Part shown: positions 44,157 to 55,700 of the stretch, in pieces
Numbering within the stretch: position 1 is the first letter of the stretch
Layout of the letters: every line of letters starts with the position of its first letter
Notes under the pieces: model-generated
What the model saw: the letters and a program-made list of their open reading frames with translations, nothing else
Told to the model about the DNA's origin: nothing
Database searches by the model: none
Source of the DNA: Jaltomata sinuosa
Taxonomy: Eukaryota; Streptophyta; Magnoliopsida; Solanales; Solanaceae
Assembly (NCBI GenBank): GCA_003996215.1
Contig: QJPP01007233.1
Location: 1,173,501-1,237,500 of the forward strand
Reading direction: 5' to 3'
Length of the DNA: 64,000 nucleotides
Position numbers and translations under genes: made by a program

Positions 44157-44739
44157 TAGGGGTGTTCGCAGGTCGATTTGGATTGATTATTGGACAAAAT
44201 CAAAACAAAATCAATATAATTAATTTTTTAATTATTAAAATCAAATCAAATCAAATATAATATATATTTATCGATTTGGTTGTTATCGACTTATTGATGC
44301 TCTGTTTAGTTCAATTGTTCGATTATTAACCATACATACAAATAAAAAAAAAAATCATTCAAAAAGAAAAAAAGACAACAATTCATCAAAATAAATCACG
44401 AAATTACCACATGAAATAATAACATGACGTACATTTAATACAAAAAATTTAAATTATAAATAAAATTTGATGAAAAATATATAAGATATCTAAAAAAAAG
44501 AATAAAAAATACTATATTATGCATATATAATTATAAAAAAAATATAAATATAATTTGTCGGTTCGATTCGATTATTTTTTTAATTTTTTTGAACAAAATT
44601 AAAACCAAATTAAATATTATTAATTTTTTAAAAATGTAAAATTAAATCAAACCAAATCAAATAAAAATTAATTTATTTAATTGATTTGATTCGAATTTTT
44701 GATTTGGATCGATTTTTACCCAAATTATGAATACCTTTA
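44157..44739. mobile_element. Probable hAT-like MITE
   Basis: The left end is TAGGGGTGTTCGCAGGTCGA, then TTTGGATTGATT. The right end has the inverted counterpart GATTTGGATCGATTTTTACC and ends near GAATACCTTTA, a diverged form of GAACACCCCTA. The middle is AT-rich with many AAATCAAA/TTTGATTT inverted words and no coding frame. The target duplication was not resolved. Confidence 0.5.
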
Positions 44740-45409
44740 GATCAGGTAATATAAGTGAAATGGGATAATTTTGATTGATTTGGGGACTTCATTCAATTAG
44801 GGATATTTGTATTAAATTTAGTAACGATTGGGGACGTAAATAATTATGTTATATAATGAAGAATAAAATTAACTAATAAATAAAAATAGATAGGTGTTCT
44901 TGCGATCATCCTTTCCTGCTATTATACTATTTGAAAACTCTATAAAAAATAATATTTTCAGATAGCTAAAAGAGACTTTATATTATAGAGTATATGGCCA
45001 TGAAAGTGTTTGCCGGTGGACAGAGTACACTTTTTTCTTTCCTTTTTTTTCAGATTGTAATTATCACTTTTTGGGGTGATTTTTCAGTTTGTAAAGTTAG
45101 ATAATGCAAAAATATCAACTCCCGACATTTGGATTTTGAAATCATTATGTAGGTGTGTTCATTCCAATTTTAATACTGTCTTTCTTAAAAAAGAAAATTA
45201 GGAGAAAAGCCTTTGAAAATAACGAAATGTCATTTTGTAGTTTAATTCCGTGATTTTATCTTATATAAAGGGTGTGTTTGATATGAAGGAAAACATTTTA
45301 TGTTTTTTAATTTTTTCATGTTTAGTTGGCTTAAATATTCTTATTTTTCTTAGATTTAAGGAAAATGGCGTTCCTTCATAAAGTAAGGAAAACATTACCA
45401 ACACTCTCT

Positions 45410-45665
45410 TTCAATCTCACCATCCGACTCCCGACTTGAGTTTCAGGTATCGACTCTTCACCTGAGACTCAATAGCCGATTCCAACTCCGAACATTGATT
45501 CCCGACCCCGACCCCGACACCAACTTTCGATTCCTAACCCAAACTCGACTCAAGGTTGTGTCCCGAGTCGAGGTCGGGGTCTCGGGTCTAATTCGGGTCG
45601 AAATCGAAAGTTAGGAATCAGGTCCTGGATCAAGATTGAGAGTCGGGTTTCGAGTTGAAATGTCA
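45410..45665. repeat. GC-rich imperfect palindrome of CGACC/GGTCG words
   Basis: ACCCCGACCCCGACACCAAC, then TTTCGATTCCTAACCC (45505-45540), is mirrored by GGGTCTAATTCGGGTCGAAA, then TCGAAAGTTAGGAATC (45590-45630). Between them is GAGTCGAGGTCGGGGTC. The island is far more GC-rich than its surroundings and is built from degenerate CGACTC/CGACCC words. No coding function is seen. Confidence 0.6.
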
Positions 45666-46289
45666 ATTAGATCTGGTGTTTGGTACACACTTTTGAATAA
45701 CCATAAATTAGAGAAACGAATAGAAGTTTAAAAAAACTGAACCGAAAAGTCGAATGCCAACTCTAAGTTATAAACAATTAATATAAATAAGTAAAGTAAA
45801 GTAACTCTTCCCTTCATTTACTTTTCTCATTTCTCAAATACTCCCCTTTCTCTGATCATCAAATAACAAAATTCGTGCGTTGAAATTGACAGAACAAAAA
45901 TGAGTCAAAATTTAACCCGCTCATGTTTTATGCAATATACGGGTTGGATTATTAACAAAATTCAACCCGTTCATATTTTATGCAGAATAGGATTGGATTA
46001 TTAATATGCGATAGTAGCAGAGTTAAAATTTTATTAAGGAGATTTTTATAATATGAAAAAAAAAACTTACGAAGAAGTTCAGGAAATTCAACATCTACTT
46101 TCTTCGTTTTAAAATAGTTTTCACATTTTCACCTAGCTTCGTCACTTGGGAGGGGTTAAAATGGATTGACCCATATTTTATAGGTTCTAGGAAAATGAAT
46201 TGATTTAGAGATTTTTACCAACAATTATTTTAGCTATTTCTTAAAAGATTAGACACAAAATTTCGTGTTATGCACGGGCTCAATATATA

Positions 46290-46690
46290 TTACTTTTTTA
46301 GTTTTAATTTATGTAGTACATATGAAATTTAGAGAGCCAATCAAATTTTTAATATAATTTTTAAATATTTTAATTTGTTAAATTATAGTTGCTTTATGGT
46401 GCTTTTTTATATAAATTTCAGATAATATATGTTATTCTCTTTGTCTCAATTTATGTGACACGTATAAAATATGGAGAGTCAATCACATTTTTTATATATC
46501 TTTTAAATATTTGAAGTTGTTAATTATTGCAATTTATAATAATTTTTATATTTTTTTTAAATAATATATGTTACTCTCTATGTCTTAATTTATGTAGCAT
46601 TGATAAAATTTTGAAAGTCAATTAAATTTTTATATATTTTTAAATATTTTTTAGATAATTTTTAAATATATAATAGAATAAGAAAATAAG
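46290..46690. repeat. Three tandem copies of a MITE-end-like unit
   Basis: Three successive blocks of about 115-140 bp share TAATTTATGTAG(C/T)A or TCAATTTATGTGACA, then AAATTT-GAGAG-CAATCA, then TTTTAAATATTT. They begin near 46305, 46445 and 46585. The TCTC-TGTCTCAATTTATGTG word resembles Stowaway MITE ends. Confidence 0.55.
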
Positions 46691-46776
46691 ACAAATGGAC
46701 GAAGACAAAAAAGGTACTAAAAGTAGCAATTAAATATTACGCGTGCAATGAAGAACATCACATAGGCCCCTATATA

Positions 46777-47032
46777 CTCTCTCCGTTTAAAATTACTTGT
46801 CACTTATTTTTATTTTTTATTTATATTTTTACTTGTTATTTTTGATATATCAAGAAAAAATAATAAATTTTCATATATTATCCTTAATTTATTTACTAAG
46901 ACTTTTTAAAATCCCAAATGGTCAATTTCAACTAGTACCAATTAATAGGGATAATATAATAAAATCATTATGTCAATTATTATTTTTTAATGAGTATGTT
47001 AAGTCAAAAAGTAAAAAGTAATTTTAAACGAA
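46777..47032. mobile_element. Stowaway-type MITE
   Basis: The left end is CTCTCTCCGTTTAAAATTAC, then TTGTCA. The right end is AAAGTAATTTTAAACGAAAA, then GAA. Both are flanked by TA, the Stowaway/Tc1-mariner target. The inner sequence is AT-rich and non-coding. Confidence 0.7.
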
Positions 47033-47240
47033 AAGAATAAAAGAATGACAGAAATCACATACATCGACATCGACAAATACGGAATAACTGTGTGCTTCTA
47101 CACTCTTTTATTTATTTAGTAGTAAAATTATAAGCTCTCCGTGTTAGAAATTCACAGCTTCGGCAACTTTGTTGGTATTGAAATTTATAAGCTGCAAAAT
47201 TTATGCTAGATAACAGTATTTAATTAATTTAATATAATTT

Positions 47241-47508
47241 AGTAATCCCTTTATTTCATATTAGTTGCTCAATATACTAAAAATAGTTATCTCATATTAA
47301 TTGATCACCTTACTAAATAAAGAAAGCATTAATTAAATTTTTTTCATATTACCCTTGCAATTAATTCTTTTTGAAAGTGTTCACATTTGTTTGTAAAGTT
47401 CCAAATAAGTTTTTTAAAGGGTAAATTAGTAAAACAAACTTCTTATTTATGATTTCTTAATATGCGTATAAAAGAAAAGTGTGCAAATAATATGGGACGG
47501 AAGGGAGT
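47241..47508. mobile_element. Second Stowaway-type MITE
   Basis: The left end is ATCCCTTTATTTCATATTAG, then TTG. The right end is CAAATAATATGGGACGGAAG, then GGAG. TA dinucleotides lie on both sides. The right terminus keeps the consensus CTCCCTTCCGTCCCATATTA in reverse complement. There is no coding capacity. Confidence 0.7.
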
Positions 47509-47537
47509 ACGTAAACTTTTGTTTTCATTATTCCATC

Positions 47538-48260
47538 TAGGGGTATGCATCGGTCGGTTCGGTTCGGTTCGGTTCGGTTTTGTATATTATCAGTTTGGTT
47601 TATCGGTTATCGGTTTGTAAACATGCAAAATCGATAACCAAACCAATAAGATATTCGTTATCGGTTTTCGGTTAATCAGTTTTTGGTCCTTAACGGTTCG
47701 GTTATCGGTTTAACCGATAAGAAAATGCTCCTATAATATTTTTGATTTCTCTTATTTTCTTCTTCATATATAGACTACTTTCATGCATAAACATCTATAC
47801 AAATTACAAGAATAAGCAAATTCAAATACGTTATTACTAAAATAAATTTATTTTCTTTCTTATTAAGTAGAAAACTTAAATACAATAGCAACGGTAGCAA
47901 TTTCTCAAAAAGAAAAGCAACACTGATAGGTAGAATGTTATCAAACTAATGACTTTAGAAAGAAAACAACAACACTAAGACAACAACTATAAAATGCAAA
48001 AAATAATAGGGTATATATTTAAAATCTAAAGCTACTATTATACAATTATGAATAAAAATATAATCTAAATATAATCTTATTGGGTTATCGGTTTAACCAT
48101 TAATTAACTAAAACCTTAAAACCAATACCGAATCGATAGCCCAATAAATTTTTTTACAAAACTGTTTAAAAACCGTTAACCCAATAACCCAATATAAATA
48201 AACTAATAATAGTTTTATCGGTTCGATTTATCGGTTAAACCGATTTTTGCACACCCCTAA
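47538..48260. mobile_element. hAT-like MITE rich in CGGTT words
   Basis: It starts TAGGGGTATGCATCGGTCGG and ends CGATTTTTGCACACCCCTA. Inside the ends are long inverted arms of GGTTCGGTT and AACCGATAA type words (47560-47720 and 48060-48245). The flanking ATTCCATC on the left and TTTCCATC slightly offset on the right could be a mutated 8-bp hAT target duplication. Confidence 0.7.
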
Positions 48261-48599
48261 ATTTCCATCCGGTTTACTATATTCATGTCCAAATAGTTTT
48301 TCAGGACAATATTCCGAAAGTGAAAACAATTCGTGATCAAATGGTCTTAGTAACTGTCACTTTATTTTACACTTTAAAGGAGCCATTTGGTAGGATGTAA
48401 ATGGCAAAATATGATGTATTAATAACGTTTGCATTCCTAATGTTAGTATTAATTATGCTTATATTAGGTATGATGAGATTTTTTTTAATATAATGTTTGA
48501 TTTGATGTATTGAAAATAACATGCATGACATAACTTTAAAAAAAAAATGTTTATAAATATATCCTTCATAAATATGATGAAAAGAAGGAGGAAATTCAC

Positions 48600-49643
48600 G
48601 ATATTAAGGCGGAATTCATCGGTGGCCCCTAAAAGTTGGCACGATTTTTAACTTAAACACCTCAACTAAGGGTTGTTCATTTTAAACACCTTAAGCAGGA
48701 GTCCGCTGTGTCATTTGACACTTTTTGCTGACATGGCAAAGAAAGTATTGCTCATCCTTAGGCGCGTTAAATGAATTTCAAACAACATTTTTCTTTTTTT
48801 AAAAAAAATCATTTTTTCTCTTTAATTAAATTAAAAAGAAACCAAAAAAAAAGTCAAGTTTGAAAGTTGTCTTCTCCGGCAACGCTACTGTTCCAGCAAC
48901 GCCTGCTCTTCAAACTTTTTTTTTCTTTTTGTTTATCCCTTTTCTCTTAAATAAATTACTTAAAAATAATTTATGAGTTAAATATTTCTTTTCAATCACC
49001 ATTTTTTTTGAGATCTAAAAAATACATTACGATCATTTGTTCGTCGGCAAAAATGAAAAATTCGCCGTCGATATCACCATCTCCATTGATATCTCAAAAG
49101 CATCATCACCATCATCATCTTCCTCTTCTTTTTCTTTGAATTTAACAATTGCAAAAAAAAGAAAAAAAAAATTTAATAAAATTCAAACAAGAAGAAGAAG
49201 AACAAGGTCATGAGGCGGGGGTAGCTGCTGAGAAAAGGAATGAGGGAGGGGGGGGGGGGGGGGGGTATTGAGTTGTATTGGAGAAGATGATCGCGGAGGG
49301 GTGAGGGGGGTTGGGTATGTTGGAGAAGATGAGCGGATGTGGGGGGGGGGGGGGGGGGTTGCAATTATTTTTTTAAAATGGTCTTCCAATTATTTAGGGA
49401 AATATGCCACCTGTTTTTTTTAAATTAAAATGCCACGTGTAATTATTTAATTGGTTATTTTGCCACATCATCGCGAGTGTATTACACTCTCCTTCTTATT
49501 GTTGCTGATTATTAAAAAAAATATCAAAATGACACAGCGCACCCCTACATAAGGTGTCTAAAATGAACAACCCTCAGTTGAGGTGCTAAGTTAAAAGTGG
49601 TGCCAACTTTAGGGGGCCGCCGATGGGTTCCGTCTGATATTAA
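48600..49643. mobile_element. Foldback element with two poly(G) tracts
   Basis: Element 48608-49635 is flanked by direct repeats GATATTAA at 48600-48607 and 49636-49643. The terminal inverted repeats are GGCGGAATTCATCGGTGGCC and the mirrored ...GGCCGCCGATGGGTTCCGTC. The arms continue about 130 bp (AAGTTGGCAC, CACCTCAACT, GGGTTGTTCATTTTA, GACACAGCG words). The centre holds two 18-base G runs (49248-49265 and 49341-49358). It is non-coding; a Mutator-like origin is likely from the long TIRs. Confidence 0.75.
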
Positions 49644-51560
49644 TTAGTAATGCAATGAGTCATAATACATGCATTAGCATGGTTAAAGAGCACTATTTAT
49701 ACATAAGTTGAAAAGAGTGTCAAACAAGATATTAATTATACACAAAACTAATGAATGCATTAGATTTTCTAATACACACTCTACCAAATGATTAGAGATC
49801 GTTTGGTAAAATGTATAGGATAAATAATACATGTATTAAATGTGATATTATTTAGTACTTTGTTTGATAAAAATTTTGAGGTTATGTATAACTAATACAT
49901 GTTGGTTATATAAGGATAAATAATACATGTATTAAATGTGATATTATTTAGTACTTTGTTTGATAAAATTTTTGAGGTTATGTATAACTATACATGTTGG
50001 TTATATACCTTATATGATATTATAGAGTGTATAACACTATAACTAACATATTCTAATCCACGGTATAAGTAATATTATGATCTTAATGCATGGGATAAAT
50101 ATGGGTAAAGACAAAAATACCCCAAAGTCTCTTTAAATTTTTTTTATATCCTTTCTAAGTTTTATTTATTTTCTTAATTTTTATGCTTTTATATTTATAT
50201 TAGTGTACTAGTCGCACGATCTGTGAAAAATATTTTTTTTAAAATTATCTTTTAAAAAATTATATTTGAAGACGCTCAATAAAATTTCAATTATAATCAT
50301 GGCACAAAATTTTTACTTGTGTCTAAAATTATTATTGACAATGAAATTTTTTATTGCTAAAAATGTCTTCTTAATGCATAATAAGAAGACATGTATTTTC
50401 ATCCTTTTGCTAACATGTAGCTAAGTTTCATTCGAATAAGTCTAAAATAATTATGAGTTATGACTTCAATTTTGTTTCATATATTCATGCTTATTTTGTT
50501 TAGCCCACTTGATCATCATTTACTATTACAATTTTCAAACTTTAAGAAAAAAAAACTTAACCATTCAACCTACTTTAATCACCGTCTAATGTATAAGCTT
50601 AAAAAATTATCACTATTAGAAATAGTCTAAAAAAATTAACCGCAACTCAAAAAAAGTTAATTTTTATTTAAAAACACCAATAAAAATTTGAAGCTCAATA
50701 ATAAAAAATTATGAATAACTTTTTTTTCAATTTGACAATATACAATTTTCTCCAAATGATTTAAGTGAAAATATATATAAAAATATTTTGCATTTTTAAG
50801 AATCAATAATAAAGCTTTGTAAAGAAAGTATACAAAACTATAGATTGTGAAGGGTATTTTTGTAAATAAATAATATTTTTTTATAAATATAACATTACAT
50901 GTTATTTTTAATGCATTAAATCAAAACACTGAATAAAAAATAAGCTCAGCATAACTAATCTCAACAGTCAACACTATTAATTTTAGCATTACTAATACAT
51001 CCTATTCAATATTTTTTTTTTACACTCTACCAAATTACCTCTAAGATCTAACTATGTAATTATATATGGATACCAAATATCATGTCTGTAATTACATGTA
51101 CTTATATTGTGACAAACAAATGTGATAATATAATTATTAACATTGTGTACTTCTTTAATCTGATTTACTTGTCGCTATAACTCAAAATAATTGTCATTTC
51201 ATGAATTCAAAATCAAATTTAACTATTATTTTCAATTATATTCTTAATAATAAATAAGAATATATAGTATTTAAAAGGAAAAGTTAATCTACTTTTATTA
51301 ATATAGAAATAACTTAAGTAAAATATATATTGTACTTATTATTTTTATAATGGGCGTTAAAAGGATAAAACAACAGTTAAAAATGAGATGAAGAGGGTAA
51401 TTACTAATTTATGTTCATCCTCGATCGGTCCCATTTTGATTGTCTTTTTAATTCTTTTCATGCTCATTAAAAAGAAAATACAAGGTCAAGGTGCAAATAA
51501 AGGTACATAAGAAATATTTTAAGACAAATTTTATGAGCTAAAATGACAGTTTGAATGAGA
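49644..51560. other. AT-rich gene-free stretch
   Basis: No coding exon is seen. It contains the tandem duplication at 49815-50010. Weak similarity of its two ends (GATCGTTTGGTAAAATG near 49797 and CTACCAAATTACCTCTAAGATC near 51030) may mark a degenerate element. Confidence 0.4.
49815..50010. repeat. Two-copy tandem repeat, about 95-bp unit
   Basis: AGGATAAATAATACATGTAT, TAAATGTGATATTATTTAGT, ACTTTGTTTGATAAAA and TGAGGTTATGTATAACTA, then ACATGTTGGTTATATA, occur twice with only one or two differences. This is a recent duplication inside old AT-rich DNA. Confidence 0.85.
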
Positions 51561-51561
51561 A

Positions 51562-51855
51562 GCGGGGTGTGTTTGGTACAGAGGAAAATATTTTTTCTAG
51601 GAAAATAATTTTCTTAAAAATGAGAAAAATGCTTCTTAATGAAACTAAAGAAAACAAGTTGCATAAACCATCGACCCCCACTCCCCATCTATCCCACCTC
51701 TATAATGTTTTACTAAATGACATATAAATATTTTTAGAATAATATTTTCTTATTTATTTATCAAATATGAGAAAATAAGTGAAAAAACCCACTTATATTT
51801 TAAAAATAAAACATTTTCTAAAAAAATAATTTTTCGTGCTATCAAACACACCCGC
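51562..51855. mobile_element. MITE with GCGGGTGTGTTTG ends
   Basis: The left end is GCGGGGTGTGTTTGGTACAG and the right end is GCTATCAAACACACCCGC. Inner mirrored parts are GGAAAATATTTTTTCTAGGA and CATTTTCTAAAAAAATAATT. It is non-coding. A further perfect 13-bp hairpin, ACACACCCGCAAT / ATTGCGGGTGTGT, spans 51846-51880 at its right edge. Confidence 0.65.
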
Positions 51856-51894
51856 AATGAACACTTAATTGCGGGTGTGTAGGCAATATTTCTA

Positions 51895-52135
51895 TAAACA
51901 TTAATGATATTGAAAGTACATATCTTGAAGGTATTGGATGAGTGGAAAGTAAAGTATAGAGTACAACATCCTTAATTTCACCTTTAAAGTAAAAATACTT
52001 TCTAAACATACCCTCTTTTATAAATCCAGCCTTCTCCAACACTCTATGTGATGCTTTATTCTCAGCATTAGACATTGCCAAGGATGTCTTTTGGTCCAAT
52101 CAACTTTTTCCCAAGGAAGTCCCGCTCTTACCGCC
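51895..52135 (-). pseudogene. GNAT acetyltransferase C-terminal remnant, copy D
   Basis: On the minus strand this reads MSNAENKASHRVLEKAGFIK, then EGMFRKYFYFKGEIKDVVLY, then TLLSTH, the last part of the GNAT fold found in copies A-C. Upstream, VDWTKRHPW lies in a different frame. Only this 3' portion remains, 11-15 kb from the main GNAT cluster. Confidence 0.75.
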
Positions 52136-52798
52136 CGATAACTCATCTACTTCCTTGAATTATTCGGTCATGCGATACTTATTGAATACAAAGAAGAAAT
52201 ATAGTCCTAATCAAAACAATAAAATATCAACCGGGAGAAAATGACTTATTATTGGATTTTCGTTCACAAGTATCTCACTTCTAATGTCATACTAATACTT
52301 TGATTAAATTTTGACGTTATCAATCTTTAGCCCAACCTCTGTCTCTCCGGTCTCCTCAACGAAGTCATTAAAGTGAGGCAACTTATATTCTCTAACTAAC
52401 TTAGGGAACTTAAGCACGTCATCCCACTGTGGGCCACCAATATTACGGGATATTTGGAAAGTCATTTGATAATTGAAATTGAGTATAATTTATTGTAATT
52501 ATAGGATTTAATATATTTGTTTGATCAAATAATTACTTATTTAGCACTTAGAGAGTGAAATTTGGTGTAATTGGGAGTAGTCTTCAATTCTCAAGAGGAG
52601 GTGAGAATTGATGGTAATTAGTTTTCTTATTATTATGGATCTTTAATAATTTAGTTTTCAGTACGAAAGTAGTCCGAGTAGAATTATTTTTTCAAAATCC
52701 AACCCCAAAATTACTACTTGAAACACTTTGTACTGATTCGTTAAACCCTCGTCCGCCATTCCCCTTTGGGATCTCTCATTAACACTAGTTCACAAGAA
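52136..52798 (+). promoter_or_regulatory. Upstream region of the mS35-like gene
   Basis: No exon is recognised. The first ATG in the reading frame is at 52799. No clear TATA box or repeat could be assigned, and the promoter probably lies in the last few hundred bases. Confidence 0.35.
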
Positions 52799-55700
52799 AT
52801 GAGACGAAGCTTGAGCAAGCTTTCTCACTGCTCTATTGGCCGGCCACCCTCTTCCATTTCCTCTGCTTTTTCCACTTTCTCCGGCGGCGGTGGCGGTGGC
52901 GGTAGAGGCAGGGGTAGAGGTTCCGATTTCCCCAACTTCGTATTCAGCCCGGGCAAACCCGAATCCGATGACTCCAAACCCGAATCATCCCCTCCTGGTA
53001 TTGGACATGGACGAGGTCGAGGTAAACCATTACCTTCTTCCCCAGTTCTTCCCTCATTTTCCTCCTTCGTCGATAACCCTAATAATCCTCCTGCTGGCCG
53101 TGGCCGAGGTGGGATCGGCCCATTTTCTCCACCGCCACCTCAGCCGCCAATGAGGAAACCGATTTTCTTCGCGAAGGAAGAAGAAGCAGGTCATTCAGAT
53201 TCTAGTTCTACTGATGCTCCGAAACCGAGAGAAGATTCGAATCTGCCTTCTAGTATAATATCAGTTTTGACCGGTGCGGGGCGAGGGAAGCCAGTGGGTC
53301 CAGCTGCTCCTGTCTCTGAGAAGCCTAAGGAAGAGAATCGCCATCTCCGGGCTCGGCAGCAGAAAGCTGCTGATTCAGGGGAGAGACCGAGCAGTCCACC
53401 TCCCCAGAGGTTGAGTAGGGAGGATGCAGTGAAAAAGGCGGTAGGGATATTGTCGAGAAGTGATGATGGTGGTGGTGATGGTGTTGGTGGTGGGAGGGGA
53501 ATGGGAGGAGGTTTTAGAGGGAGGGGTGGTCGTGGTGCGGTGAGAGGCAGAGGGGGAAGAGGAAGAGGAAGAGGAAGGGGTTATCGTCGTGATGAGGGGA
53601 GTGAGGATGGTAGTCTGGAGAGTGGGTTTTATCTTGGTGATAATGCTGATGGGGAGAAGTTGGCTCAGAAGCTTGGACCTGAAACAATGAACACATTGGC
53701 TGAAGGCTTTGACGAAATGAGTGCCAGAGTGTTGCCTTCTCCCATGGATGATGCCTACATAGAGGCCCTTCACACTAACATGATGGTAACATCTAGCTTG
53801 TTGAAAGATTCATTTTATTCAAGCACTTTCAGTTGCTTTATATAGTTCTCTGATGGGACTTTTATCCACAGATAGAGTGTGAACCAGAGTACCTGATGGC
53901 TGACTTTGAAAGCAATCCTGATATTGATGAGACACCTCCAATTCCCCTTCGTGATGCTCTTGAAAAAATGAAGCCATTTCTCATGGCATATGAAGGGATT
54001 AAGGATCAAGAAGAGTGGGAGGTAAAGTGGGATCCAACTTGCTTCTTCTTTTTTCATATTGCGTTCTGTTATGTAATCATTTGCTATATTTGTGTTGCCT
54101 CAACTATGTTAAGGAATCTTTGTACCGATCCAAGAAATTTGCTAGGGATCTTCACTAGTTTCTGATCCTCTAAATTAGTTTATTATGATAATCGGTGTTT
54201 CCTCCGTGGTCAATTCGTCATTCTGTAACATCATAGTAGAACTTGGAATGATCTAAATACTTGCCCAATCCTGCTAAACTTTTCCTGACATAATATTAGA
54301 TTCACAAACCATATCGTCTTTTCCTCTATTTGTGATTTGATCTATCTTTGCACTATCTGCTTGTAAGATCTTCACTTTGTTTTGGCTCTTTGTGCTTTAA
54401 TAATTGATTAGATACATCATACTTTTATACTTCATGTATGGCTAAGATGTTTGTGCAACACTTTATGGTACATCATTGTCTCTAGCTACACTAATTTCGT
54501 AAACTTATGGCCTAGAGGACTTAATCGATTTCCAGTTGACAATTCATTGCATATAACCCACGAATCTTAGTTGTCTTGGCTGTCTTTTGAGTGCTTCTAT
54601 CTCAATTCCAGTGTTAAAATTTCATCTTTCAGTGTATGCTTAAAGTTATTTGTCCTACATGCAAAAGGAATAGGTGATGCCCTTTGGTTAGTGAAGATCT
54701 TTCGATATTGCATAATTTCCAGGTTCTCCAACTACATATGTTTTTTGAAGAAATATTGTTATACTTACAAAAAGAAAAAGAAACATTGTTATTCCTGGCC
54801 CCTCCACAGCAAAATAGTGAATTTCATGAAAATGGGTGAGAGAGAGAGAGAGAGACTGGTGCACCTGAAGTATGAACTACACTAGTATTAATGTGGTTAT
54901 TGAATGTTAGTCTGACAATCTCACAAGTTCTTTAGGTCACCAGTTGTAGCAATACCAAGCTACAAGTGGAGTCTATAGTAGTATAAAGATTTATGTAGAC
55001 GCCTTTTTCCAGAAATATCCGTAGACTAGGACGGTGAATGAAGGATTTAAGTACATGTAGTTATAGCAATTGTTAGACTGTTTTGTCTTGAGCCGGGGGT
55101 CTATCGGAAACAGCCTCTCTACCTCACCTCTGAGGTAGTGGTATGGACTGCGTACACTCTACCCTCCCCAGACCCCACGCTGTGGGAATACACTGGGTAT
55201 GTTGTTGTTGTTGTAGTTATAGCAATTGTGCTATAGTATGGACTCTACATTCCTAAATCTTTTGGGATTGTTCTGTGTAGTGGCAGGTTTTGAAGTCTCA
55301 AAACTTTTAGATGAAGCTTTGTTATGAAAATGTTTGTGGTGGTTCCCTATAAAGAAGGATCAATTAAAAATGTCAATTTGGACTTCGTACCTAAGCGAAG
55401 ATTCAGACTACATGGCCTAAACAATCCGCTAATAGGGACAGTTGTTCACTGTTGAAAATTTGATTCATACCCACAAGTAACCTCCCGCTATGAAACGTAG
55501 GAAGAAAACAACCTTCCACTAAGAAATGAAGGAAGAAAACAGCACCTGTAGTGCTAGCGCTCATCCCTTAGTTCTCCCGAGAGCGAGCTTCAAGTTGTAA
55601 CATCCCCTTGCTCACTTCAACATCTGTAAAATAACCCCAGTTTTATAAAAGCGGAAGCTCAAACAGGCAACACGGTCCTTGAGGCTTGGAGTGAAAACCG

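Larger units (their letters stand above)
43980..47537. other. Gene-free, MITE-dense AT-rich stretch
   Basis: No coding exon was recognised. Likely element pieces are listed separately at 44157, 45410, 46290, 46777 and 47241. The remainder is AT-rich and unassigned. Confidence 0.5.

Noticed and set aside
49173..49389. Pro-rich open frames on the minus strand
   Set aside because: They arise from poly(G) and GGT-rich repeats inside a foldback element.
53375..53773. Antisense open frames across the mS35-like exon 1
   Set aside because: Shadow frames of GC-rich sense coding sequence; the sense frame has conserved protein and splice structure.
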